DNA of 64,000 nt, taken from NCBI RefSeq assembly GCF_000299935.1, contig NZ_AMRL01000002.1, forward strand, positions 239,155-303,154, read 5' to 3'. The DNA comes from Oceanibaculum indicum P24. Lineage in GTDB: Bacteria; Pseudomonadota; Alphaproteobacteria; Oceanibaculales; Oceanibaculaceae. The position numbers were made by a program, and so were the translations under genes. The notes below the pieces were generated by a model that worked only from the letters and a program-made list of their open reading frames with translations, did not search any database and was not told the DNA's origin. Below, piece after piece: positions 46,402 to 54,277 of the stretch (the first letter of the stretch is position 1; every line of letters begins with the position of its first letter).

Positions 46402-47184
46402 ATGACAAAGCGCGACATGCCACCGCTGATCGGCGTCTCCGCCTGCCGCAAGCAGCCGGGCGAGCTGCCCGTGCATACGGTGTCGGAGAAATACATCACC
46501 TGCGTCACCGATGCCGCAGGCGGGATGCCGCTGCTGATCCCGGCGCTGGCCGAACGGCTGGATTTGCCGGCTTTGGCGGAGCGGCTGGACGGCTTGCTGC
46601 TGACCGGCAGCCCGTCCAATGTGGAGCCGCATAATTACGGCCGGCCGGACCTCGACCCCGGCGATGCCTGCGACAGCGGGCGCGATGCCACGACGCTGCC
46701 GCTGATCCGCGCGGCGATTGCCGCTGGCGTGCCGGTGCTGGCGATCTGCCGCGGCATTCAGGAGCTGAATGTGGCGCTGGGCGGCAGCCTGCATCAGCAT
46801 ATCCAGAACATGCCGGACAAGCTCGACCATCGCATGCGCCGCGATGTCGATTTTGACGCCAAGTACCGCCCGGCCCATCCCATCGACATCACCGAGGGCG
46901 GCGTGCTGCACAAGCTGCTCGGCACGCGCCGCGTGCTGGTGAATTCGCTGCATGCGCAGGGCATCGACCGGCTGGCCGAGGGGCTGACGGTGGAGGCGGT
47001 GGCGCCGGACGGCATCGTCGAGGCAGTAAGCGTGACCGGCGCCAAGGCCTTCACGCTGGGGGTGCAGTGGCACCCGGAATGGCCGGTGCCCTACAATGCG
47101 GTATCGCAGGCGCTGTTCGAGGCGTTCGGTGCGGCCTGCCGGGCGCGCGTCGCGGCCCGCTTTGGCACGCTGAGCGCGGCCTGA
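46402..47184 (+). CDS. Class I glutamine amidotransferase-like peptidase C26 (PuuD-like)
   Basis: A 260-residue gamma-glutamyl hydrolase of the C26 family. The nucleophile Cys lies in VLAICRGIQELNVALGG, with the catalytic His and Glu in GVQWHPEWP; GLLLTGSPSNVEP and HPIDITEGG are also typical. PuuD-type members release GABA from gamma-glutamyl-GABA in putrescine degradation, but no other puu gene is present. ATG 46402 gives the family start; ATG 46384 is in frame. The reductase gene starts three bases after the stop, so the pair is probably co-transcribed. Confidence 0.88.
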   Translation: MTKRDMPPLIGVSACRKQPGELPVHTVSEKYITCVTDAAGGMPLLIPALAERLDLPALAERLDGLLLTGSPSNVEPHNYGRPDLDPGDACDSGRDATTLPLIRAAIAAGVPVLAICRGIQELNVALGGSLHQHIQNMPDKLDHRMRRDVDFDAKYRPAHPIDITEGGVLHKLLGTRRVLVNSLHAQGIDRLAEGLTVEAVAPDGIVEAVSVTGAKAFTLGVQWHPEWPVPYNAVSQALFEAFGAACRARVAARFGTLSAA

Positions 47185-47187
47185 CCG

Positions 47188-47931
47188 GTGGCGGGTGCAG
47201 CACAGCGGGAGCGGCTTTGCCGAGTGCTTGAGGTCACGCCGCTGGCGCGCGCGACCAGTCTGATCCGGCTGATGCCGCAGGACGAGGCGCCGTTCGATTT
47301 CCGGCCCGGCCAGTATGCGTCCCTTGCCTTTCCCGGCCAGCCGCCGCGCGATTATTCGCTGGCCAGCCGGCCGGACGAACCGCATATCGACTTCCACATC
47401 CGCCAGGTCGGCGAGACCGGCCCCAGCGCCTATGCCCAGGCGGCGCTGCATGCCGACGATCTGGTGCGGCTGGAAGGGCCATTCGGGCAGGCCTACTGGC
47501 GCGAGGAGCATGACGGGCCGATGCTGCTGATCGGCGGCGGCACCGGCCTTGCCCCGATGATCGCCATTGTGGAAACCGCGCTGGCGGCGGGGGTGGAAGC
47601 ACCCGTCCATCTCTATGCCGGTTTCCAGGACGAGCCGGATACCTATTACGAGGACAGGCTGCGCGCGCTGGAAGCGCGGCACGGCAATTTCACCGCCACC
47701 TATGTGCTGTCCGCACCTGAGAAAAAGACCGAACGCCGCACCGGCTTCGTGCATCTGGCGGTGGCCGAGGATCATGCGGATTTCGCCGGCTTCAAGGCCT
47801 ATATGGCGGGTGCGCCGGTCATGGTGGAGGCGGCTGCCGGAATGCTGGTTGCGCGCGGCATGAAGCCGGCCGATATTCATGCCGATCCGTTTTACGGCGC
47901 ATCCGATCCGGCCGCTGCCCGGCGTGCCTGA
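47188..47931 (+). CDS. FAD/NAD(P)H oxidoreductase domain protein (ferredoxin reductase-like)
   Basis: A 247-residue flavin reductase with the FAD-binding motif RDYSLASRP preceded by FRPGQYASLAFPG, and the NAD(P)-binding GGGTGLAPMIAIVETAL. It lacks a plant-type 2Fe-2S domain, so it needs an external electron partner or acts alone as a reductase like Fre or the CDP-6-deoxyglucoseen reductase group. GTG 47188 lies directly after the C26 peptidase stop. Partner and substrate unknown. Confidence 0.85.
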   Translation: MAGAAQRERLCRVLEVTPLARATSLIRLMPQDEAPFDFRPGQYASLAFPGQPPRDYSLASRPDEPHIDFHIRQVGETGPSAYAQAALHADDLVRLEGPFGQAYWREEHDGPMLLIGGGTGLAPMIAIVETALAAGVEAPVHLYAGFQDEPDTYYEDRLRALEARHGNFTATYVLSAPEKKTERRTGFVHLAVAEDHADFAGFKAYMAGAPVMVEAAAGMLVARGMKPADIHADPFYGASDPAAARRA

Positions 47932-47958
47932 CTGTCTTTCATCCAGCGAGGATTTCCG

Positions 47959-48663
47959 ATGAGCTTCGTCATTCCCGCACCGGCCCAGACCATCCTTCCG
48001 GTCGAGGGCGAGCAGGGCGGCTTCCCGGTCCGCCGCATCTATTGCGTGGGCCGCAACTATGCCGCCCATGCCCGCGAGATGGGGCATGATCCCGACCGCG
48101 AGCCACCCTTCTTCTTCATGAAGCCGGCGGACGCCATCGTGCTGTGCCCGAAGGGCGCGGGCGCCCCGGTCGAGGCGCCGTTCCCGGTGGCGACCGAGGA
48201 TCTGCATCACGAGATCGAGATGGTGGTGGCGCTCGGCAAGGGCGGGAAGGACATCCCTGCCGACAAGGCGCTGGAGCATGTCTATGGCTATGCCGTCGGT
48301 ATCGACCTGACGCGCCGCGACATCCAGGCGGTGGCGAAGAAGATGGGCCGGCCCTGGGACATGGCGAAGGGCTTCGACCATTCCGCCCCCTGCGGCACCA
48401 TCCTGCCGGCAGCGAAGATCGGCCACCCGTCGAAGGGCCGCATCCAGATTTCCGTGAACGGCACGGTGAAGCAGGATGCCGATATCGGCGACATGATCTG
48501 GAACGTGCCGGACACCATCGCCTACCTCTCCACCCTGGTGGAGCTGTTTCCCGGCGACCTGATCTATTCCGGTACGCCGGAGGGTGTGGCGCAGGTGAAG
48601 CGCGGCGAGGTCATGGAAGGCAGCGTCGAGGGCGTCGGCGCGATTGCCGTGAAGCTGGTGTAA
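47959..48663 (+). CDS. Fumarylacetoacetate hydrolase family protein
   Basis: A 234-residue FAH-fold enzyme. The metal-binding residues lie in FFFMKPADAIV, HHEIEMVVALGKGG (two Glu) and GYAVGIDLTRRDIQ (Asp), and the C-terminus has DLIYSGTPEGVAQV. Members include maleyl- and fumarylpyruvate hydrolases and acylpyruvases; RIYCVGRNYAAHAREMG at the start is common to the last two. The exact substrate is not decidable. It starts 27 bases after the reductase gene and xth follows five bases after its stop. Confidence 0.9.
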   Translation: MSFVIPAPAQTILPVEGEQGGFPVRRIYCVGRNYAAHAREMGHDPDREPPFFFMKPADAIVLCPKGAGAPVEAPFPVATEDLHHEIEMVVALGKGGKDIPADKALEHVYGYAVGIDLTRRDIQAVAKKMGRPWDMAKGFDHSAPCGTILPAAKIGHPSKGRIQISVNGTVKQDADIGDMIWNVPDTIAYLSTLVELFPGDLIYSGTPEGVAQVKRGEVMEGSVEGVGAIAVKLV

Positions 48664-48668
48664 GGAAG

Positions 48669-49463
48669 ATGGCGCTCAGGATCGCGACCTGGAACATCAA
48701 CTCCGTCCGGCTGCGGATGCCGCTGCTGCTGCGCCTGATGCAGGAACAGCAGCCCGACATCATCTGCCTGCAGGAAACCAAGGTCGAGGACGACAAGTTC
48801 CCCTTCGAGCCGATCCGCGCGGCGGGCTATGTCCACACCGCCATCGCCGGCATGAAGAGCTACAATGGCGTCGCGATCCTGTCGCGCCGGCCCTTCGCCT
48901 TCGAGGGGCCGCGCCACTGGTGCGACAAGGAGGATTGCCGCCATGTCAGCGTCACGCTGGAGGACGGCACGGAGGTGAACAATTTCTACATCCCGGCCGG
49001 CGGTGACATTCCCGACCCGGAGAAGAACGACAAGTTCGCCCACAAGCTGCGCTTCCTGCGCGAGATCACCGGCTGGTTCGAAAGTGTGAAGGGCGACGGC
49101 AAGCGCCGCGTGCTGGTCGGCGACCTGAACATCGCGCCGCTGGAACATGATGTCTGGTCGCACAAGCAACTGCTTGACGTGGTCAGCCACACGCCGGTCG
49201 AGGTCGATCTGCTGGGCAAGCTGCAATCGAGCCTCGGCTGGGTCGATGCGGTTCGCCATTTCGTTCCCGAAACGGAAAAGCTCTACAGCTGGTGGAGCTA
49301 CCGCGCGAAGGATTGGGAGGCGTCCGACCGCGGCCGCCGGCTGGACCATGTCTGGGTCACGCCCGATCTGGCGCCGACCCTTGCCGGCCAGACAATCCTG
49401 AAGCCGGCGCGCGGCTGGGAGAAAGCATCGGACCATGTGCCGGTGCTGGTCGATCTGAACTAG
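48669..49463 (+). CDS. xth: Exodeoxyribonuclease III
   Basis: A 264-residue AP endonuclease/3' exonuclease. It has the metal site RIATWNINSVRLR, LQETKVEDDKFP, the catalytic VGDLNIAPLEHDVW and the C-terminal RRLDHVWVT and SDHVPVLVDL. It repairs abasic sites and blocked 3' ends. ATG 48669 has its Shine-Dalgarno sequence (aagga) overlapping the preceding stop region, so it is in the FAH operon. Confidence 0.94.
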   Translation: MALRIATWNINSVRLRMPLLLRLMQEQQPDIICLQETKVEDDKFPFEPIRAAGYVHTAIAGMKSYNGVAILSRRPFAFEGPRHWCDKEDCRHVSVTLEDGTEVNNFYIPAGGDIPDPEKNDKFAHKLRFLREITGWFESVKGDGKRRVLVGDLNIAPLEHDVWSHKQLLDVVSHTPVEVDLLGKLQSSLGWVDAVRHFVPETEKLYSWWSYRAKDWEASDRGRRLDHVWVTPDLAPTLAGQTILKPARGWEKASDHVPVLVDLN

Positions 49464-49482
49464 CGGCCCGGGAACAGGGGCG

Positions 49483-50022
49483 ATGGCGACGGAACTGCGC
49501 TATCAGGGCGAGGCGATCCGCGCGGACTATATCCGCGCCGCCATCGGCCTTGCCTTCGCCCTCCTGCCGTTGCTGCTGATCCCCGGCATCCACTGGATCT
49601 TCGCGCTGATCCTGGGGGCACTGGGGCTGCTGTTCCTAGTCTTCGGGGTGCGCACATGGCTGCGCAGCCGCACGCGCGTGGTGGCTGACGAGGACGGGCT
49701 GACGGTGGTGGATCACCGCCGCCGCCACCTGCCCTGGCAGGCGCTGGAGGAGGTGAAGCTGGCCTATTTCTCCACCCGCCGCGACCGCTCGCAGGGCTGG
49801 ATGCAGCTTACCCTCATCGGCAATGGCACGAAGATCAGCCTGGATTCGCCGCTGGAGCATTTTCACGAGATCGCCGAGGAGGCCGCCCGCCATGTTCGCG
49901 CGCGGCACCTGCCGGTCAGCACCTCCACCGTGCTGAATTTCGAATCGCTGGGCATCCACGGGCTGAAGCCGGCGGACCCGCTCGCCGGTCGGGGCGGCCC
50001 GAGCGGTCAGGGCGAGGGCTGA
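49483..50022 (+). CDS. Two-span membrane protein with PH-like domain
   Basis: A 179-residue protein. Residues 17-60 form a hydrophobic hairpin (IGLAFALLPLLLIPG, then FALILGALGLLFLVFG), followed by a beta-rich segment (about 65-125: VVADEDGLTVVDHRRRHLPW, LEEVKLAYFST, MQLTLIGNGTKISL) that looks like a bacterial PH domain, and a final helix. The domain would face the cytosol. No function is known. ATG 49483 lies 20 bases after the xth stop. Confidence 0.72.
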   Translation: MATELRYQGEAIRADYIRAAIGLAFALLPLLLIPGIHWIFALILGALGLLFLVFGVRTWLRSRTRVVADEDGLTVVDHRRRHLPWQALEEVKLAYFSTRRDRSQGWMQLTLIGNGTKISLDSPLEHFHEIAEEAARHVRARHLPVSTSTVLNFESLGIHGLKPADPLAGRGGPSGQGEG

Positions 50023-50103
50023 GCCGTCGCCCCATTTACAAGCCACCCTGCCTGTGCTTGTTAAGCGCCCGATTGTATTCCCGTAACGCCGCAGGACGAA
50101 TTC

Positions 50104-51303
50104 ATGGCCCGTTTCAAGACCCTCGACGACCTCGCTGTCGCCGGCAAGCGCGTGCTGGTGCGTGCCGACCTCAACGTGCCGATGCAGGATGGCAAGGTCA
50201 GCGACGCCACCCGGATCGAGCGGCTGGTCCCGACCTTGCTGGAGCTGGCGGACAAGGGGGCGAAGGTGATCGTGCTGTCGCATTTCGGCCGGCCCAAGGG
50301 CAAGCCGGACGCAGCCTATTCGCTGCAGCCGCTGGTCGCCCCGCTGTCGGCGGCGCTGGGCGGGCGCCCGGTCGCTTTCGCAGGGGACTGCGTGGGCGCG
50401 GCCGCGAAGTCGGTGGTCGATGGGCTGGCCGATGGCGGCATCGCGCTGCTGGAGAACACCCGCTTCCATGGGGGCGAGGAGAAGAATGATCCGGACCTCG
50501 CAAAGGCGATGGCGGAGCTGGGCGATCTCTATGTGAACGACGCCTTCTCGGCGGCGCACCGCGCGCACGCCTCGACCGAGGGCATCGCCCGGCTGCTGCC
50601 CAGCGCCGCCGGGCGCCTGATGCAGCAGGAGCTGGAGGCGCTGGAAAAGGCGCTGACCAGCCCGCAGCGCCTGGTCATGGCTGTGGTCGGCGGCGCCAAG
50701 GTCTCGACCAAGCTGGACCTGCTCGGCAACCTCGTCGCCAAAGTGGACAAGCTGGCGATCGGCGGCGGCATGGCCAACACCTTCCTGTTCGCCAAGGGGG
50801 TGGAGGTCGGCAAGTCGTTGTGCGAGCGCGACCTGGCCGACACCGCACGTGAGATTCTGGCGAAGGCAAAGGCGGCCAACTGCACGATCCTGCTGCAGAC
50901 CGATGCCGTGGTGGCCGATGCGCTGGCCGAGGGCGCGAAGACGGCGGTGGTCGGTGTCGATGCCGTGCCGGCTGACCGCATGATCCTCGATATCGGCCCG
51001 AAGACGGCGGAGGCCTGGCAGGCCGAGATGGCAGACTGCCGCACGCTGGTGTGGAACGGCCCGGTCGGCGCCTTCGAGACCGCGCCCTTCGACGCCGGCA
51101 CGGTGGCGCTGGCCCGCGCGGCGGCAAAGCTGACCAAGGCCGGCACGCTGCTCTCCGTCGCTGGTGGCGGCGACACGGTGGCCGCCCTCAACCATGCCGG
51201 CGTGGAGGAGACATTCTCCTACGTCTCCTCCGCCGGCGGCGCCTTCCTGGAATGGCTGGAAGGCAAGACCCTGCCCGGCGTCGCCGCGCTGATGCAGGGG
51301 TGA
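50104..51303 (+). CDS. pgk: Phosphoglycerate kinase
   Basis: A 399-residue glycolytic enzyme converting 1,3-bisphosphoglycerate and ADP to 3-phosphoglycerate and ATP. Motifs: [54 protein letters not shown] and the C-terminal [15 protein letters not shown] 50104 follows gcaggacg. It stands alone rather than with gap or fba, and is convergent with the SAF-domain oxidoreductase gene. Confidence 0.97.
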   Translation: MARFKTLDDLAVAGKRVLVRADLNVPMQDGKVSDATRIERLVPTLLELADKGAKVIVLSHFGRPKGKPDAAYSLQPLVAPLSAALGGRPVAFAGDCVGAAAKSVVDGLADGGIALLENTRFHGGEEKNDPDLAKAMAELGDLYVNDAFSAAHRAHASTEGIARLLPSAAGRLMQQELEALEKALTSPQRLVMAVVGGAKVSTKLDLLGNLVAKVDKLAIGGGMANTFLFAKGVEVGKSLCERDLADTAREILAKAKAANCTILLQTDAVVADALAEGAKTAVVGVDAVPADRMILDIGPKTAEAWQAEMADCRTLVWNGPVGAFETAPFDAGTVALARAAAKLTKAGTLLSVAGGGDTVAALNHAGVEETFSYVSSAGGAFLEWLEGKTLPGVAALMQG

Positions 51304-51310
51304 GCCGGCT

Positions 51311-52675
51311 CTACTCCGCCGCCCGCGTTTCGTCGGCACCCCCGGCATAGCGCCGTTCCATCGCCCGGCGGTAGGTGGTGGCCTCGTCCTCCTTGGCCTC
51401 GACATCGGCCCAGGTGACCGGCTGGCCGGCCTTTACCGGGCGGGTCAGCCTGATGCCGTGGGCGAGGCCGATGGGCACGCCGCCCAGCTTCAGCGAGGTC
51501 TCGGCGGGCAGGAGCTTGCCCCAGACCGTGTAGCCGCCTTCGCCGTCCAGCGTCTCGCCGGGGGCAAGGTCGCGCTTGGATGTGGCCACCACATCGCCGC
51601 GGAAGGCGCGCGGCTGGCCGGTCGCTTCCTTGCGTAGCGCGGCGTTGGCGACCGAGATGCCGAGTTCCAGCCCGATCAGGTGGAAGGGCTTGTACATCGA
51701 GGTATAGACGCCGCTTTCGTCGGTCAGCAGCCCATACTGCGCGAAGCAGTCATGGACATACTGGTTGGCGCCCTTGAACACGACATAGACGCCCCAGCGC
51801 AGGTCGCGGAACACGTCGCTGCCGTCGCGGTTCAGGCTGGAGACAACCTCCACCATGCCTTCGCCTTCCAGCACGCCGCCCTTGGCCTTCGGCCGCAGAA
51901 CGTCATGCAGCGCATCGACCCCGGCGGGCGGGAACAGCAGCCCGTCCGAGGGCGGTGTGAGGCCACAGGCATTGGCGACGGCGGCCATCTCGATGCCCGA
52001 CTTGGTGCCATCGACGAAGGAGTTGAACATCTGCGGGTTGAAATCGCCCCTGGCCAGCTGGTCCTCGGTGAAGCCGAAATGCTCCCATACCGTCTGCGGC
52101 GTCGATTGGTGATAGGAGGGCAGGTATTTCGTGCCCTTGCCGGCGGCCACCACCTCGAAGCCGGAGGTGCGCGCCCAGTCCACCATCTCGGCGATCAGCG
52201 CCGGCTGGTCGCCATAGGCGAGCGAATAGACGATGCCGGCCTTGCGGGCTTCCTCGGCCAGTGCCGGGCCGGCCAGCGCGTCGGCCTCCACATTCACCAT
52301 GACGATATGCTTGCCCTGTTTGCAACATTCCAGCACATGGCGGATGCCGGCGGCGGGATGGCCGGTGGCATCGACGATGACCTCGATACCGGGGGAAGCG
52401 ATCATCGCCATGGTGTCGTCGGTGATGTGCGTCTTGCCGGTCTTCAGCGCCTCTTCGATGGAGCGCGCCTCATATTGCTCCGTCGGCCAGAAGGTCCGCT
52501 TCAGCGAGGCGCGTGCCCGGTCGGGCGACAGGTCGGCGACAGCGGCGATCTGCATACCCGTCGTCAGGCGCGCCTGCGCCAGGAACATGGAGCCGAACTT
52601 GCCGGCGCCGATGAGCCCGACCGTGACCGGGCGGCCTTCGGCGGCGCGCTGTTGCAGCATGCTGTGGAGATTCAT
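51311..52675 (-). CDS. Rossmann-fold NAD(P)-dependent oxidoreductase with SAF domain
   Basis: A 454-residue oxidoreductase related to homoserine dehydrogenase. The dinucleotide motif VGLIGAGKFGSMFL is at about 19-32, followed by EVIVDATGHPAAGIRHVLE and a large catalytic region. The C-terminal third (about 360-430) is SAF-like (TGQPRAFRGDVVATSKRDL and RPVKAGQPVTWADVEA). The substrate is unknown; members are often misnamed homoserine dehydrogenase or FlgA. ATG 52675 is 11 bases after the dioxygenase stop with aaggg between, so the two form one operon with the GntR regulator. Confidence 0.82.
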   Translation of the reverse strand: MNLHSMLQQRAAEGRPVTVGLIGAGKFGSMFLAQARLTTGMQIAAVADLSPDRARASLKRTFWPTEQYEARSIEEALKTGKTHITDDTMAMIASPGIEVIVDATGHPAAGIRHVLECCKQGKHIVMVNVEADALAGPALAEEARKAGIVYSLAYGDQPALIAEMVDWARTSGFEVVAAGKGTKYLPSYHQSTPQTVWEHFGFTEDQLARGDFNPQMFNSFVDGTKSGIEMAAVANACGLTPPSDGLLFPPAGVDALHDVLRPKAKGGVLEGEGMVEVVSSLNRDGSDVFRDLRWGVYVVFKGANQYVHDCFAQYGLLTDESGVYTSMYKPFHLIGLELGISVANAALRKEATGQPRAFRGDVVATSKRDLAPGETLDGEGGYTVWGKLLPAETSLKLGGVPIGLAHGIRLTRPVKAGQPVTWADVEAKEDEATTYRRAMERRYAGGADETRAAE

Positions 52676-52686
52676 GGTCTTTTCCC

Positions 52687-53481
52687 TTACTCGGCGGCCG
52701 AGCGGCGGTGGGTCAGCAGGCAATCGTCGCTTTCCAGCTCAATCGGGGTGAAGTCGCGGTGCGCGATATACTCCGGCCGCTTGAACTGGCGGATCGCATT
52801 GTCGGTGCGGTTGGCCGTCACATAGACCACCCAGCGGTCCCAGGGCGACATGTTGCTGGTCGAACCATGCACGATGCAGCCATGGAAGAACAGGGCGCTG
52901 CCCGGCCCGCCCTTGGGCGCGACGATGCCGCCCTCAGCCACCAGCTGGCGGATCGTGTCATTGTTGATGACCCAGAGCGGATAGGAGGTGGTGGACAGAT
53001 CGTGCGCCGCCGGAATCGCCCCCTTGCGGTGGCTGCCGGGAATCAGCATCAGCGGGCCGTTATACTCGTTCACCTCATCCAGATAGACGGCGAAATTCAT
53101 CGCGCGCGGCTCCGGCATCTGGTCGTCAGCCTGCCAGGTGCCGTAATCCTGATGCCACTGCCAGACATCGCCGTCGAAGGCCGCCTTGCCGTTGATCTTG
53201 AACTGGTGGATATAGACCGGCCCGCCGAGCAGCTGCTGCGCCGGCCCGATCAGGCGGGGGTGGCGCGAGACCTTGCGATAGACATCGTTATAGGTGTGCG
53301 CGGCGAAATTGGTGCGCACCTTGCCTGAGACTCGCTCGCGCACATTTTCCGGCCGGTCCTGGGCGAACAGCGCCGGCACCTCGCCCTTCATGACGGCGAT
53401 TTCCTCGGCGCTGAACAGATCGGGGATGAAGACATAGCCGTCGCGCTCGAACTGCTCGAGCTGCTCCTGGGTCAGTTGCAT
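52687..53481 (-). CDS. Phytanoyl-CoA dioxygenase family protein, EctD-like
   Basis: A 264-residue Fe(II)/2-oxoglutarate hydroxylase. Iron ligands are His110 and Asp112 (WQWHQDYGTW) with the distal His in FFHGCIVHGS. The stretch DDQMPEPRAMNFAVYLDEVN and LMLIPGSHRKG follows the ectoine hydroxylase (EctD) pattern closely, but the EctD signature FxWHSDFETWHxEDG is altered at several positions and no ectoine synthesis genes are present. It likely hydroxylates a related small molecule. ATG 53481 gives a standard start; it lies between the GntR gene and the SAF oxidoreductase gene. Confidence 0.88.
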   Translation of the reverse strand: MQLTQEQLEQFERDGYVFIPDLFSAEEIAVMKGEVPALFAQDRPENVRERVSGKVRTNFAAHTYNDVYRKVSRHPRLIGPAQQLLGGPVYIHQFKINGKAAFDGDVWQWHQDYGTWQADDQMPEPRAMNFAVYLDEVNEYNGPLMLIPGSHRKGAIPAAHDLSTTSYPLWVINNDTIRQLVAEGGIVAPKGGPGSALFFHGCIVHGSTSNMSPWDRWVVYVTANRTDNAIRQFKRPEYIAHRDFTPIELESDDCLLTHRRSAAE

Positions 53482-53513
53482 GGCGTTTCCTCCTCTGTGA
53501 TTGATGCGCGGTC

Positions 53514-54194
53514 TTACGCCGCGTCGGTCTGGCCGCCCTGTTTCAGGGCGGCGATAAGCTCTTCGGCGGCCCGGGCGGTATGGGCGCGGGCCAGCGCCTC
53601 GGCGCGGTCGCCATCGCCGGCGATCACCGCCTCCAGAATGGCGTCGTGTTCGTCCCAGACATCGCGGGCGCGGCTCTGGGCGCGCAGCACACTGCCCATG
53701 ATCCGGCGGCTGTGCTGCATATGGGTGGAGATCGCATCCTCGATCAGCGGATTGCCGCTCAGCGCATAGAGGAAGCGGTGGAAGGCCAGATCCTGTGCGG
53801 TGCGCTCGGCGACGCTGCCGGTCTCGGCTATGGTGCGCCCGGCGTCGATGAGCGCCGGGCCTTCGATGCGGGCACGCTCAGCGCTCCGTTCGGCAGCGGC
53901 GCGGGCCGCCAGCCCGTCCAGCGCGCCGCGAACCTCATAGACATGGGAGATCGCGGCCGCATCCAGCGGCACAACGCGCAAGCCACGCCGCCCGGCCTCT
54001 TCCAGGAAGCCCTGGCGCTTCAGCAGCATCAGCGCCTGGATCACCGGCTGGCGCGAGACATTCAGGCCGGCCGCCAGCTCCTCCTGCGTGACGCGCTGCC
54101 CGGCTTCCAGCTGGCCGTCGCAGATCGCGTCCAGAATCGCGTCATAGACGCGGTCGGCAAGCTGCGGCTGCAGGGCGATCGGCTTCATCTGCAT
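53514..54194 (-). CDS. GntR-family transcriptional regulator (FCD domain)
   Basis: A 226-residue regulator. The winged helix occupies about 10-75 (LADRVYDAILDAICDGQLEA, EELAAGLNVSRQPVIQALM), and an all-helical FCD effector domain follows (VYEVRGALDGLAAR, FHRFLYALSGNPLIEDA, EHDAILEAVIAGDGDRA) with the expected metal/ligand His residues. It is the first gene of a three-gene minus-strand unit and probably represses it in the absence of a carboxylate-type effector. A TGTATACA palindrome lies three bases before its ATG (54194); a second ATG is at 54188. Confidence 0.92.
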   Translation of the reverse strand: MQMKPIALQPQLADRVYDAILDAICDGQLEAGQRVTQEELAAGLNVSRQPVIQALMLLKRQGFLEEAGRRGLRVVPLDAAAISHVYEVRGALDGLAARAAAERSAERARIEGPALIDAGRTIAETGSVAERTAQDLAFHRFLYALSGNPLIEDAISTHMQHSRRIMGSVLRAQSRARDVWDEHDAILEAVIAGDGDRAEALARAHTARAAEELIAALKQGGQTDAA

Positions 54195-54196
54195 AC

Positions 54197-54228
54197 TGTA
54201 TACAAACGAGCGTCACGCCGAGAGTCAA
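54197..54228 (-). promoter_or_regulatory. Promoter/operator of the GntR-dioxygenase-oxidoreductase unit
   Basis: TGTATACA (54197-54204) is a perfect palindrome of the kind bound by FCD-type GntR proteins. On the minus strand TTGACT (54228-54223) lies upstream at near -35 spacing. There is no Shine-Dalgarno sequence before the ATG at 54194, so the operator occupies the position a leader would have. Confidence 0.6.
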
Positions 54229-54277
54229 GCCATCTTATCGAGTGCTGATATAAGGGGCTTGTCGGTCAGGCTTGGCC

